From Campylobacterales bacterium (GTDB taxonomy: Bacteria; Campylobacterota; Campylobacteria; Campylobacterales; Hydrogenimonadaceae), in assembly GCA_027081015.1 (NCBI GenBank), contig JALWMA010000066.1, forward strand, positions 10,389 through 48,296: DNA of 37,908 nucleotides. The letters run 5' to 3'. Position numbers and translations under genes: made by a program. Shown here one piece after another: positions 15,763 to 24,176 of this stretch; the stretch's first letter is position 1, and every line of letters begins with the position of its first letter. The notes under the pieces were generated by a model. It was given only the letters and a program-made list of their open reading frames with translations, had not been told where the DNA came from and searched no databases.

Positions 15763-18621
15763 CTAACCTCTCTCATGTGCCGGGGTCCGCTCCTCGAAAG
15801 AGAGATTGATATTGATACGCTTACCGTTTCGCAATACGGTAACTTCGACCATTTTGCCGGTAAAGAAGAGCTCCAGTTTTAGATCCGGGATGGTATTTAC
15901 CTCTACGCCGTCCACCGCCACTATAACATCATCTTTTTTTATTCCTGCCCTTTTTGCCGGTGAGTTCTCTACAAGCTTCACCACTTTGAGATTGTCGTCG
16001 CCTTCGAGATAGACGCCGATCTTCTTCTCTTTAGCGGTCTCTATCGGTTCAGGATATAGAAGATAGTCCGCTATGCCCGGTTTCGGTTTCATGGAGTTGA
16101 CTACGATTTTGTAGTCCTGGATCCCTCTTCTCTTGATTCTGTCGGGGATACCGAAACCGAACATAACATGTCCGTTCCCGGCCAGAACGGCCATGCAGTA
16201 GTCGGGGTGCTCTTTCAGGAATCTGGATACGTTTTTGGCCATAGTCTCGTCCCACAGAAGCTGGGCGTAGTAGAACTCGTCGAAATTTTTGAAATTTTTT
16301 GAGCTGTGGCTCGAAAAGATGTTTCGCAGCTCGTCCCTGTATCGTGTGTTGGAGAAATCGATCGATTCGGGAACCCTGCTTCTCTCCTTGGCATTGAGAG
16401 AGTCGATCCCCTCCCTTACGACTTTTTTTGTGATCTCCTTCTCTATGTTGAGCGCTACGATCGGCAGCTTCTTCTTTTTCGCGTAGAGTATTATGGGACG
16501 GTAGAGGTGGTAGTTGTATTTCCACCGCTTGAAGTACTCGGTCTTTTTGAGCATCTCTTTTTCTGAAATCTCTCCCGCTATATACCGGTCCAGATAGTTC
16601 TGGTACGGCTCTTGAAACATCTCCATACCGACGGCTACCTTCTTACCCGCTTCCACCATCGCCTTTATGATTTTGAGCTGGTTGAGATGGTTCGAAAAGT
16701 TGGTGTGCTGCTCTCCTATGAAAACAACCCTCTGTTTCACGAGATCCGGGAAGATGGAGCTTAGGGGGTCGAGATTCGGTTTGAGAGCGTACGAGCCGCT
16801 CGCAACGGTGTAGATCACCCCTTTTTGCGACGGCTTCGTGCTCTTTTTCACGATTTTGCCGTTTTTTATGACGACGGTGGAGTATTTTCCGAGGTGCCTC
16901 AGCCTGAAAAAGATCGAACGCGACAGTCTCTTGCTTTCGAAAACGGCTACGACACGCGACTTTTCGAAAGGGTTTTTGAAAAGCTCTATCTTCGTATCCC
17001 CCTCCATCGTAAAGTCTATGGCTACCTGTTTCAAAAAGCTGTTCGAGGCACCCAGAACGAGGATGTCTCTCTTTTTCAACTCCTCATATTTCACCTCGTC
17101 CGAATAGACCGCCTTTTTAAAGACTTTCAGCATCTTGGAGAAGCGCTTTTCATCTTTGCGATCGACTATGACTGTTACGTCACCGTCGAGAATGCGCGAA
17201 ATCACGGGCGGCACCTCCGCCGGGTAGAGGCGGCGGAAGATCTCGTAGTTTTCGTCGACTACGATCTTTTTCGGTTCGATATCGAGCTCCAGTCTGTGGG
17301 CCGTTTCGGTCAGGTCGATCGTCTCCCAGAGGCACTCGCTCTCGGAGCATACCTTGATGGGTAGGCGGGAGAGCATTCCGTTGCTCTGAATGTCGAATTC
17401 GAGGATATATCTGTCGTCCACGAAACTGAGACCGATGTTTGAGAGCCTGAAGTCGAATGCGCCCTTCCTATATACCCAGGTTTTGAAAAAGTCGAGCAGT
17501 CTTTGGCCCGAAACCTCTTCGAAAATCTCCCTAAGATTTTTGTAGCTTGCCGTTTTGTATGGGTACTCTTTCAGGAGTTTGTCGATTCCCCGGCGGAAAG
17601 CCTCTTCGCCGATCCTCTTTTCGAGCATGTAGAAGAAGAAGGCGGACTTGCCGTAACCTACCGCATTTTTGCTCTCTCTGTTCTTCGAGGTGAACTCTAT
17701 GAGGGCGATTTCATTTTCGGAGTTTACGTAAGAGTCATATTTTATGAGCAGATCTTTTCTATACTCTGCGCCGCGTTTCGACTCTTTTGCGTAGAGGTAG
17801 TCGGAGTAGAAGGTGGTGAGACCCTCTACCCAGTTGCCGCGGTAGGGTGCATAGACGTAGTTTCCGAACCACTGGTGTACGATTTCGTGACCCAGCGAGG
17901 AGTTCAATACGAAAGGTTTGTCTATTATCTGTCTGCCTATGAGAGTGAAAGTCGGCATAGAATATCCGGCAGGAAAAGGGGCCTCGACAATCTTGAATGT
18001 GTCGAAAGGGGTGAAGCCGAACATCTCTTTGTATTTCGAAAAGTAGTCGGCGCTCTTTTTTAAATAGGTGTTTGAGAGGCGGCTCTCTTCGGGGTAGAGG
18101 TATGTGGAGATCGTCACGCCGCTTCTACTTTTTAGGCTCTCGGTTTTATAGCGCGAAGAGGCTACGAGGTGCAGCACATCGAGCGGATGGTCGTACCTGT
18201 ATATCGTTCCGTTTTTTGACTCTTCCGTCTCTGTGGCCTCGGTGACTATCTTCATACCGGGCGCCTTTACGACCGTTTCATACCTGCACATGAGATCTAT
18301 GGCCGGATACCAGCCATTTAGCAGCGTCACATCTTTCGCACCGGGATCGAAGCCGTATAGAAACGAGAGTTCGATCGGATCGTTCTTCGAGGCTTTCAAT
18401 AGTACCGGCCTGTTCTCTTTTACGACGAGCCTGGCGCTCTTTATGGAGGTAATGTTCGCCTTCGTATCCAGAAGAGAAACGGAGTCGTGGTCTGTAGTGA
18501 TCTTCGCCACCCCTTCAAGAAGACCTCTGTCGGTATCCAAAGATAGTCTCATCTCATATCTGCACTCGTGCGCAAAAATGGAGCCCATCAAGATCATGAA
18601 GATCAAAAACGCTTTTTTCAC
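15763..18621 (-). CDS. Secreted fusion: M1-type metallopeptidase domain, ChaN-like domain and PDZ domain
   Basis: This 952-residue protein starts with a signal peptide (MKKAFLIFMILMGSIFA). Residues ~20-450 resemble M1 aminopeptidases: zinc site GHEIVHQWFGN with the first His near residue 245, and the third ligand in NWVEGLTTFYSDY near 264. The GxMEN exopeptidase motif is replaced by YSMPTFT. Residues ~625-850 are ChaN-like (PF04187, haem-binding lipoprotein family): VVFIGEQHTNFSNH, VAVGMEMFQEPYQ, FDEFYYAQLLWDETMA, VLAGNGHVMFGFG. Residues ~867-945 form a PDZ domain (VENSPAKRAGIKKDDVIVAVDG). It probably works in the periplasm, with an unusual peptidase coupled to a haem- or iron-related module. 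mgtE lies 9 bp upstream in the same direction, so the two may share a transcript. Confidence 0.82.
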   Translation of the reverse strand: MKKAFLIFMILMGSIFAHECRYEMRLSLDTDRGLLEGVAKITTDHDSVSLLDTKANITSIKSARLVVKENRPVLLKASKNDPIELSFLYGFDPGAKDVTLLNGWYPAIDLMCRYETVVKAPGMKIVTEATETEESKNGTIYRYDHPLDVLHLVASSRYKTESLKSRSGVTISTYLYPEESRLSNTYLKKSADYFSKYKEMFGFTPFDTFKIVEAPFPAGYSMPTFTLIGRQIIDKPFVLNSSLGHEIVHQWFGNYVYAPYRGNWVEGLTTFYSDYLYAKESKRGAEYRKDLLIKYDSYVNSENEIALIEFTSKNRESKNAVGYGKSAFFFYMLEKRIGEEAFRRGIDKLLKEYPYKTASYKNLREIFEEVSGQRLLDFFKTWVYRKGAFDFRLSNIGLSFVDDRYILEFDIQSNGMLSRLPIKVCSESECLWETIDLTETAHRLELDIEPKKIVVDENYEIFRRLYPAEVPPVISRILDGDVTVIVDRKDEKRFSKMLKVFKKAVYSDEVKYEELKKRDILVLGASNSFLKQVAIDFTMEGDTKIELFKNPFEKSRVVAVFESKRLSRSIFFRLRHLGKYSTVVIKNGKIVKKSTKPSQKGVIYTVASGSYALKPNLDPLSSIFPDLVKQRVVFIGEQHTNFSNHLNQLKIIKAMVEAGKKVAVGMEMFQEPYQNYLDRYIAGEISEKEMLKKTEYFKRWKYNYHLYRPIILYAKKKKLPIVALNIEKEITKKVVREGIDSLNAKERSRVPESIDFSNTRYRDELRNIFSSHSSKNFKNFDEFYYAQLLWDETMAKNVSRFLKEHPDYCMAVLAGNGHVMFGFGIPDRIKRRGIQDYKIVVNSMKPKPGIADYLLYPEPIETAKEKKIGVYLEGDDNLKVVKLVENSPAKRAGIKKDDVIVAVDGVEVNTIPDLKLELFFTGKMVEVTVLRNGKRININLSFEERTPAHERG

Positions 18622-18630
18622 GGCTACTCC

Positions 18631-19995
18631 TTATAGTAGAATCAGTGTCGCCAGGCCGAGGAAGCTGAAAAAGCCCACCACGTCGGTTACTGTCGTCAGC
18701 AGAACAGTCGAGCCGACCGCCGGGTCGACGCCGAGGCCTCTTAGTACCAGGGGGATCGTGGCCCCGAAGAATCCTGCTGCAAGCAGATTTATCACCATCG
18801 ATAGGGCGATCACGAGACCCAGAAGCGGCATGTCGAACCAGAGGTATGCTATAACTCCCATAACGACCGCATATATAAGTCCGTTTCCGAGCGATAGAAG
18901 AACCTCTTTCGTGATGACACGTTTGGCTTCCTTCGGGTCAATATCTCCCAGTGCCAGCTGACGGACCGTAACGGTGAGCGACTGTGTACCGGCGTTGCCC
19001 CCCATCGATGCGACTATCGGCATCAAAACGGCCAGGGCCACTATCGACTCTATCGTGGAGTCAAAAAAGCCGATCACGATAGATGCCGCGATCGCCGTCA
19101 GGAGGTTGATCCCGAGCCATACGGCCCTCGATTTTCCCGCTTCGAGCAGGCTTTCGCTCTCTTCCGACTCCTCCTGCACACCGGCCATGCCGTAGATCTG
19201 GTCGGTCGCCTGCTTCTCCATAAGGTCGTAGATGTCGTCGGCCGTGATTCGACCGAGAAGAATACCGAACTCGTCTACGACCGGTATGACGTTCATGTTG
19301 TAGTTACCGGCCAGTTCGATCACTTTGTCGATCGAATCTTTCGGATTCACCGCCACGGTCAACGCACCCTCTTTTGCCAGCACATTGCGGTATATTTCGT
19401 CCGGCCCCTGCAAAACGAGGTCCTCCATCGGCATCATTCCCATGAAACGGTCCCTGCTGTCGACTATGAAGACGTGGTAGGCGTTGTCGAGGCCGCCCTC
19501 GACCTTCATCTGTTTGAGCCGTTTTACAGACTCGCCGATCGTCTCGTCGATATAGGCTTTGAAGAGTTCGGTCTGCATGTGCGCGCCAGCTTCACTCTCA
19601 TCGTAGCTGATGAGTTCGCGGATGACCCTGCTCTCTTCTTTGTCTATCTCGTCGAGGACCTCTTCGGCTTTCGTCTCGTCGATCTCCTCGATCTGCTGGA
19701 CGATGTCGGCGGCGTCGTCGGTATCCATCTCTTCGATGATATCGGCGAGCTCTTTCGCGTCAATCGCTTCGAGCGCATCCTCCTGCGCACTTTTTGAAAG
19801 CTCCGAAAGTACGTCCGCCTTGAGGTCTTCAGGGAAAGATTTAAGCAGCTCTATGAAGCGCTCTTTGTCCACTTCGCGCATCTGCTCGAGAAGTTCGGCG
19901 ATCTCGTACGCCTGGGCATTTTCATCCATACCCTCCGTAAAGAGTCTTATGCGGCGTTCGATCTCGATACCGAGCTCTTCTATGTTGCGATCCAT
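18631..19995 (-). CDS. mgtE: Magnesium transporter MgtE
   Basis: MgtE is a Mg2+-gated channel of the inner membrane. The start is the ATG at 19995, preceded by AGGAGAAGGGG; the frame is open further upstream but without a ribosome site. The 454-residue protein has the MgtE N domain (ELLKSFPEDLKADVLSEL, many acidic residues) at ~30-130, two CBS domains at ~135-255 (MGMMPMEDLVLQ, VIPVVDEFGILLGRITADDI) and a five-helix membrane domain from ~285, with the signature MGGNAGTQSLTVTVRQLALGD and VDPAVGSTVLLTTVTDVVGF near the end. All usual elements are present. A TACAAT box (20049-20044, minus) is a likely -10. It is divergent from the hydroxyacid dehydrogenase gene. Confidence 0.95.
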   Translation of the reverse strand: MDRNIEELGIEIERRIRLFTEGMDENAQAYEIAELLEQMREVDKERFIELLKSFPEDLKADVLSELSKSAQEDALEAIDAKELADIIEEMDTDDAADIVQQIEEIDETKAEEVLDEIDKEESRVIRELISYDESEAGAHMQTELFKAYIDETIGESVKRLKQMKVEGGLDNAYHVFIVDSRDRFMGMMPMEDLVLQGPDEIYRNVLAKEGALTVAVNPKDSIDKVIELAGNYNMNVIPVVDEFGILLGRITADDIYDLMEKQATDQIYGMAGVQEESEESESLLEAGKSRAVWLGINLLTAIAASIVIGFFDSTIESIVALAVLMPIVASMGGNAGTQSLTVTVRQLALGDIDPKEAKRVITKEVLLSLGNGLIYAVVMGVIAYLWFDMPLLGLVIALSMVINLLAAGFFGATIPLVLRGLGVDPAVGSTVLLTTVTDVVGFFSFLGLATLILL

Positions 19996-20122
19996 GGCCC
20001 CTTCTCCTGTCGTATGCGTCTGTTTGCGCTTTCGATAAGTGGGATTGTACTTAAGCCGACCTCTCAAATCCCTGAACTTTTGTACCTTGTTACAAAGAGC
20101 AAAAAGAGACGAGTCGAAAAAA

Positions 20123-20152
20123 CTGTTCACACTCTGCTCACGATGTGAACAG
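20123..20152. promoter_or_regulatory. Inverted repeat between mgtE and the dehydrogenase gene (candidate operator)
   Basis: CTGTTCAC (20123-20130) and GTGAACAG (20145-20152) are perfect 8-bp arms with a 14-bp spacer. The plus-strand -10 of the dehydrogenase gene (TACAAT, 20175-20180) lies about 22 bp downstream, so the repeat sits where an activator or repressor could act on it, upstream of both divergent genes. GATGTGAACAG also occurs at 3442-3452 in front of the operon at 3468, without the second arm. Confidence 0.45.
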
Positions 20153-20222
20153 CTGCCCGTTAACCTCCGAATGGTACAATATCCATATAAGTGCACATGA
20201 GCGAAAAAGAGGGAAGGGAGAG

Positions 20223-21158
20223 ATGATGAAAATTGCTTTTTTTGAAATCAAACCGGAGGAGAAAGAGTTCTTCTCCAGTCATTTGAAAGAGGAGGAGCTC
20301 TTCTTCTTCGATGAGACGATCAACGAGGCTTTGGAGTCTGAAGCCGATTATGATGCCGTAAGCGTTTTCGTCCACTCCAGGATCGACGACGATGTCCTCT
20401 CGAAGCTTCCAAAGCTCAGATATATTCAAACCAGGTCTACCGGATACGAACATATTGTATGCGATGCGCTCTACAGGCGCGGAATCGTCGCTTCGAACGT
20501 TGCGGGTTACGGCGGTCCGGCAGTCGCCGAGTTCGCCTTTTCACTGCTGCTGAACTCTACAAGGCATACACATACGGCTATAGGCAGGGCAAAAGAGGGG
20601 ATCTTCGAGTATAGAGACCTCAAAGGTACGGAGCTCTTCGGTAAACGTCTTGGGATACTGGGACTTGGTACCATAGGCTCGAGAATGGCCCATATAGGCG
20701 CCGGTATGGGTATGAGGCTGGCCGCATGGTCGCGGACGAGACGCAAAATAGTGGATGAGCTCGGCATAGAGTTCAGCGAGGACCTGGATGCTGTTCTCGA
20801 ATCGAGCGACGTAATCATGATTGCCCTTTCCCTTACGCCGGCGACCAAGGGGCTCATAAACGGTCGTAACATTAAAAAGGTAAAAAGAGATGCTGTCATA
20901 GTCAATGTCGCAAGGGCACAGATTATCGAAGATGAGCTCTACGGGAGTCTCGAAAACCGGCTCTGTCTCGATGTGATAAGCGATGTAAAGTATGTGCCCC
21001 GCCACAACATTCTATATACACCCCATATGGCATACTATACCGAAGAGGCGCTGACGAGAATTATGGAGATTTCACTTGAAAACATGAAAGCTTTTATAGA
21101 GTCAAAGCCGCTTCCGAACTGTTTGAAGATTGCATGCAGGCGGGATTACGGCGAGTAG
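20223..21158 (+). CDS. D-2-hydroxyacid dehydrogenase family protein, atypical active site
   Basis: This protein of about 311 residues (start ATG 20223 or 20226 after GGGAAGGGAG) follows the D-isomer-specific dehydrogenase plan. Residues ~1-95 are the substrate half (LRYIQTRSTGYEHI). The nucleotide-binding fold has LGILGLGTIGSRM near 145, then an active Arg in VNVARAQII and a His in YTPHMAYYTEEA. After strand beta-2 it reads WSRTRRK rather than an Asp, pointing to NADP. The region that normally carries the catalytic Glu (DVFxxEP) is shortened to LDVISDVKYVPRHNI with no Glu in place. It may be inactive, or use another base. The substrate cannot be predicted. Confidence 0.8.
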   Translation: MMKIAFFEIKPEEKEFFSSHLKEEELFFFDETINEALESEADYDAVSVFVHSRIDDDVLSKLPKLRYIQTRSTGYEHIVCDALYRRGIVASNVAGYGGPAVAEFAFSLLLNSTRHTHTAIGRAKEGIFEYRDLKGTELFGKRLGILGLGTIGSRMAHIGAGMGMRLAAWSRTRRKIVDELGIEFSEDLDAVLESSDVIMIALSLTPATKGLINGRNIKKVKRDAVIVNVARAQIIEDELYGSLENRLCLDVISDVKYVPRHNILYTPHMAYYTEEALTRIMEISLENMKAFIESKPLPNCLKIACRRDYGE

Positions 21159-21243
21159 CACGCATACAGGATCGCTGCCGGCAAGCTCGGCACTACAGAT
21201 TTTACGCACCGTGTGCAACATTGGATTATGGAAAGGATGGAAA

Positions 21244-21468
21244 ATGGTGGAGTTCCTTAAAAAGGCTACAGAGTGGGTTCTCGACAAAGAGGAGGAGGCG
21301 GCGAAAAAGTGCCGAATTGACCTGGAAGATCTGCAAAAGCAGATAGACCTTATAAAAAACAGGAGGGACGCACTCAAAAAGGAGTGCGAAGACAATATTG
21401 CCGAACTGGAGCATATCCTGCACCGTCTGGAGGTCATTAAAGCGAAAGAGGAGCCCTGCAAACGGTAG
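21244..21468 (+). CDS. Small coiled-coil protein of unknown function (74 aa)
   Basis: The ATG at 21244 follows GGAAAGGATGG. The 74-residue product is almost wholly charged helix (EEEAAKKCRIDLEDLQKQIDLIK, RRDALKKECEDNIAELEHILHRLEV), with heptad-like spacing and three cysteines, one near the C-terminus (EEPCKR). The frame extends upstream to 21130, but the upstream residues are unlike the rest and lack a ribosome site. It lies between the dehydrogenase gene and the convergent chemoreceptor gene (6 bp gap). It could be a small structural or regulatory protein; I do not recognise the family. Confidence 0.6.
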   Translation: MVEFLKKATEWVLDKEEEAAKKCRIDLEDLQKQIDLIKNRRDALKKECEDNIAELEHILHRLEVIKAKEEPCKR

Positions 21469-21474
21469 ATTTTT

Positions 21475-22566
21475 TTAGCCTCCCAATCTTCTGACGGTGT
21501 CTTGGAGGATCTCGAATCCGAGTTTACTGGAGTTTTCGACCATCTTCATATCTTCTACGGCCGCCCTGAAGTCATTTTTGTCGAAGAAGTGTTCAAATGC
21601 CCTCATAAGGCCGTTATGGACATTACGGTGGTGCTGGCTTATTGTAGCAAGCGCATCTCTTTCGCCGGCAAGCAGCTTTCCGAGTTCGCCGCCGAACCAC
21701 TTTCCGAAGCGGCAGCTATTCTCGTCCGGCAGATCTACCTTTTTGCCGTTGAGAAGCGCATTATAGCCCTGTAGTTTCAGATGAATATGGTCGATCTTTC
21801 CGTTGCTAACCTTCATGCCGTTTATAATGGCCGACATCTGCTCTTTGAGCCTCTGTGAGTTCTCTATGACCCTGTCGGTACGCTCTTTGAAATCCTCCAG
21901 CTCCTCCATGCCTCTTTGAGCATCTGCCTGAAACGACTCTCCCGCCTCCACGATGGCGGACGAGCTCTGCTTGAGTGTGGAGATGTTGATCTCTACCTCC
22001 TGCGTAGCCTTTTGGGTCCTCTCGGCGAGTTTCCTTACCTCGTCCGCGACAACAGCGAACCCGCGCCCGTGCTCGCCGGCCCTTGCGGCTTCTATAGCGG
22101 CATTCAGAGCAAGCAGGTTGGTCTGGTCGCTTATATCTTTTATGAGATTTATGATTTCGGAGATCGAGGCTACATGGCTGTTGAGCGCTTCTGAGTCCTC
22201 TTTGAGCGAGTCTGATTTCTGAACGATATTCTGCATGGACGATATGACGTCGCCGCTCTTTTCGCCTATCTGTGCAGCCTCTTCTGTATTCGTATTGTTC
22301 AGCCTTCCCCCATCTTCGAGCATCTGCAAGTTCTCTTCGATCGAATTCTGTAGAAACTCGGTGCCGTCGTCGTAACTCTCTATAAGAAGCTTAAGCAGCT
22401 CCTCTTTGAGCTCGGAGTCATCTTTGGACTCCTGAGTCTGCTCCCTGCCTATCGATGCTTCGAGTTCGCTTTTGAGCGACTCGATCTCACTCTTCAATAA
22501 CCTGTTTTCGCTCTCGAGCTCTACGATTCTATCTTTCAGAGCGCTGCTCCTGCTGCCTGAAAACAT
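21475..22566 (-). CDS. Soluble methyl-accepting chemotaxis protein with C-terminal CZB zinc-binding domain
   Basis: This 363-residue chemoreceptor has no membrane segment. Residues 1-60 form a coiled coil of Glu/Lys/Leu ([22 protein letters not shown]). The signalling hairpin carries the near-invariant tip [20 protein letters not shown] and [16 protein letters not shown]. The C-terminal ~110 residues are a CZB domain: [24 protein letters not shown] and [11 protein letters not shown] provide the His, Cys and two His ligands expected for zinc. CZB receptors in Helicobacter (TlpD) sense oxidants or zinc in the cytoplasm, so energy or redox taxis is a reasonable role. It is monocistronic. Confidence 0.92.
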   Translation of the reverse strand: MFSGSRSSALKDRIVELESENRLLKSEIESLKSELEASIGREQTQESKDDSELKEELLKLLIESYDDGTEFLQNSIEENLQMLEDGGRLNNTNTEEAAQIGEKSGDVISSMQNIVQKSDSLKEDSEALNSHVASISEIINLIKDISDQTNLLALNAAIEAARAGEHGRGFAVVADEVRKLAERTQKATQEVEINISTLKQSSSAIVEAGESFQADAQRGMEELEDFKERTDRVIENSQRLKEQMSAIINGMKVSNGKIDHIHLKLQGYNALLNGKKVDLPDENSCRFGKWFGGELGKLLAGERDALATISQHHRNVHNGLMRAFEHFFDKNDFRAAVEDMKMVENSSKLGFEILQDTVRRLGG

Positions 22567-22740
22567 CTCTTATGCTCCTCTGCTCTATATTTATTATTAC
22601 AACTCTCCCGTAAATTTCGGTGGAGCCTGAACGGGGCCTGAAAAGGCCGGCTCTATTTACAGGATTTGTCATATGTAGCATATCGGCGATAGTAGAATAT
22701 TTTTTATAGTTATTTGACGGCAGGTGGAGTGCAGAGGGTG

Positions 22741-22770
22741 CGGTTTCCGTGCCGAAGGCACGAAAATCCG
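22741..22770 (-). terminator. Long hairpin after the OmpA-family gene
   Basis: Read on the minus strand, CGG-A-TTTTCGTGCC pairs with GGCACGGAAACCG around a TTC loop: 13 pairs with one bulged A and one G-T. Within it the loop can be read as a stable C(TTCG)G tetraloop. It begins 7 bp after the OmpA stop. No T-run follows, so it may be a 3'-end stabiliser or rho-assisted stop rather than a classical terminator. Confidence 0.5.
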
Positions 22771-22776
22771 CGGCTG

Positions 22777-24057
22777 TTAGCGTTCCGTAGGGATCAAAAC
22801 GGCTTCCACTCGGCGGTTTTGAGCTTTGCCTTCCGGTGTCGCATTGGATGCGATCGGGTTCTCTTCGCCATACGCTTTGGTGGTGATTCTGGAAGCGGCT
22901 ATACCCCTTGCGATCAGCTCTTTTTTGACCGCTTCGGCGCGTTTCGCCGACAGCTTGAGGTTGTAGGCGGCACTTCCGTCGCTGTCGGTGTAGCCTTCGA
23001 GGCGTACCTTTGTCTGGGGATGCTCTTTCATGAACGCTGCAAGCTTGTCGATATAGGGTGTATCTTTGGACTCGATCCTGGCCGAGTTGGTAGCGAAGTT
23101 CACATGCATCGTAAAGCCTACGGCACACCCCTGTGAGTCGACCTTGAACCCTTCCGGGGTGGTGGGACACTTGTCGAGATAGTCAGCTACACCGTCGCGG
23201 TCGCTGTCGAGCGCGCAGCCGTGCTCGTCCACCTTTGTCGTTTTGCTGTTCGGGCATCTGTCCATAAAATCGGCCACACCGTCGTTGTCGCTGTCGATCG
23301 GGCACCCTTTGGCGTCAACTTTCACACCGTCGGGTGTGCCTCTGCACTCATCTTTGTAGTCTGCCACACCGTCGCCGTCGGTATCGAGGGGGCATCCGTT
23401 CAGGTCAACCTCCACTCCTTTGGGCGTACCCGGGCACTTGTCGTCTCTGTCTGCCACACCGTCGTTGTCGCTGTCGGCTATCTTTTGGGGAGCTTCGGCC
23501 TTCACCGGAGCAGGTGCGGGCGCGGCCTTTTCAACCTCCCCGAAAGAGTATGCGAGACCGGCCGTATAAGCCAGGGTGTGACCGCCGTCATCGTATCTTA
23601 TGAAATCCCTCGCTTCGAGTCTCAAATCGAGAGCGTCAAGAAGGCCTATTTTGAGTCCTAAACCGAGATTACCGATAAGACCGTCTCTCAATCCGGCGAG
23701 ATTGTTGGTAAAGTCCTGCACTCCGACACCGGCAAGTAGATAGGGCCGTATCCGGTTCTCCGGCTCCAAAAAGTGGTATAGATAGTTGGCACTGAACTGG
23801 TGGGAGTCGGTATCTCGTCCCGGGATCAGAGCTTTATAGTCTATACTGTCCATGAAGTCGTAGCCGAGCTCCAGCGTCTGGCTTTCGTCCAGATTGTAAC
23901 CCACTCTTGCACCCAGGCTCGTACCGTTATCGAGAAACTCCTTGTTTAGCGGCTCCACACCTCCGAACATCGGGGTTATGGAGTATTTGTACTCCGATGC
24001 CGCCAACGTTCCGGCCGCAGCGACACTAAGCAGCAATGCACCGATCTTTTTCATCAT
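22777..24057 (-). CDS. OmpA-family outer membrane protein with TSP3 calcium repeats (OprF-like)
   Basis: This 426-residue protein has a signal peptide (MMKKIGALLLSVAAAGTLAA) and then an eight-stranded-barrel-like N domain to ~residue 180 (alternating hydrophobic strands, AYTAGLAYSF). An Ala/Pro linker (APAPAPVKAEAP) leads into four thrombospondin type-3 repeats (DSDNDGVADRDDKCP and relatives, each ending in GCxxD) at ~200-310, and a peptidoglycan-binding OmpA C domain (NFATNSARI, LEGYTDSDGSAAYNLKLSAKRAEAV, AQNRRVEAVL) follows. It anchors the outer membrane to peptidoglycan and may be a small porin. Repeated aspartates should bind calcium. A TATAAT promoter precedes it. Confidence 0.94.
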   Translation of the reverse strand: MMKKIGALLLSVAAAGTLAASEYKYSITPMFGGVEPLNKEFLDNGTSLGARVGYNLDESQTLELGYDFMDSIDYKALIPGRDTDSHQFSANYLYHFLEPENRIRPYLLAGVGVQDFTNNLAGLRDGLIGNLGLGLKIGLLDALDLRLEARDFIRYDDGGHTLAYTAGLAYSFGEVEKAAPAPAPVKAEAPQKIADSDNDGVADRDDKCPGTPKGVEVDLNGCPLDTDGDGVADYKDECRGTPDGVKVDAKGCPIDSDNDGVADFMDRCPNSKTTKVDEHGCALDSDRDGVADYLDKCPTTPEGFKVDSQGCAVGFTMHVNFATNSARIESKDTPYIDKLAAFMKEHPQTKVRLEGYTDSDGSAAYNLKLSAKRAEAVKKELIARGIAASRITTKAYGEENPIASNATPEGKAQNRRVEAVLIPTER

Positions 24058-24084
24058 ATTCTCCTTCTTTTTGTTGAGGGCACA

Positions 24085-24112
24085 ATTATACCGTATAACA
24101 ACATAAAGTAAA
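24085..24112 (-). promoter_or_regulatory. Promoter of the OmpA-family gene
   Basis: On the minus strand, TATAAT (24090-24085) is preceded by TTTACT (24112-24107) with a 16-bp spacer. Transcription would start about 20 bases before the ATG at 24057, leaving a short leader with AAGGAG. Confidence 0.6.
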
Positions 24113-24176
24113 TTGAGTTATTATTAATGCAAATAAACGGACTCTTGGCGGAAAAAGGGGATTTCGACTTTTTATG

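Noticed and set aside
20145-20222. N-terminal extension of the hydroxyacid dehydrogenase and long upstream extension of mgtE
   Set aside because: These residues are the divergent promoter region read through; no ribosome sites, and both genes have good internal starts.
23160-23480. Regularly spaced DNA repeats that could suggest a CRISPR array or satellite
   Set aside because: They encode four TSP3 calcium-binding repeats of the OmpA-family protein, in frame and without CRISPR-like palindromic repeats or variable spacers.
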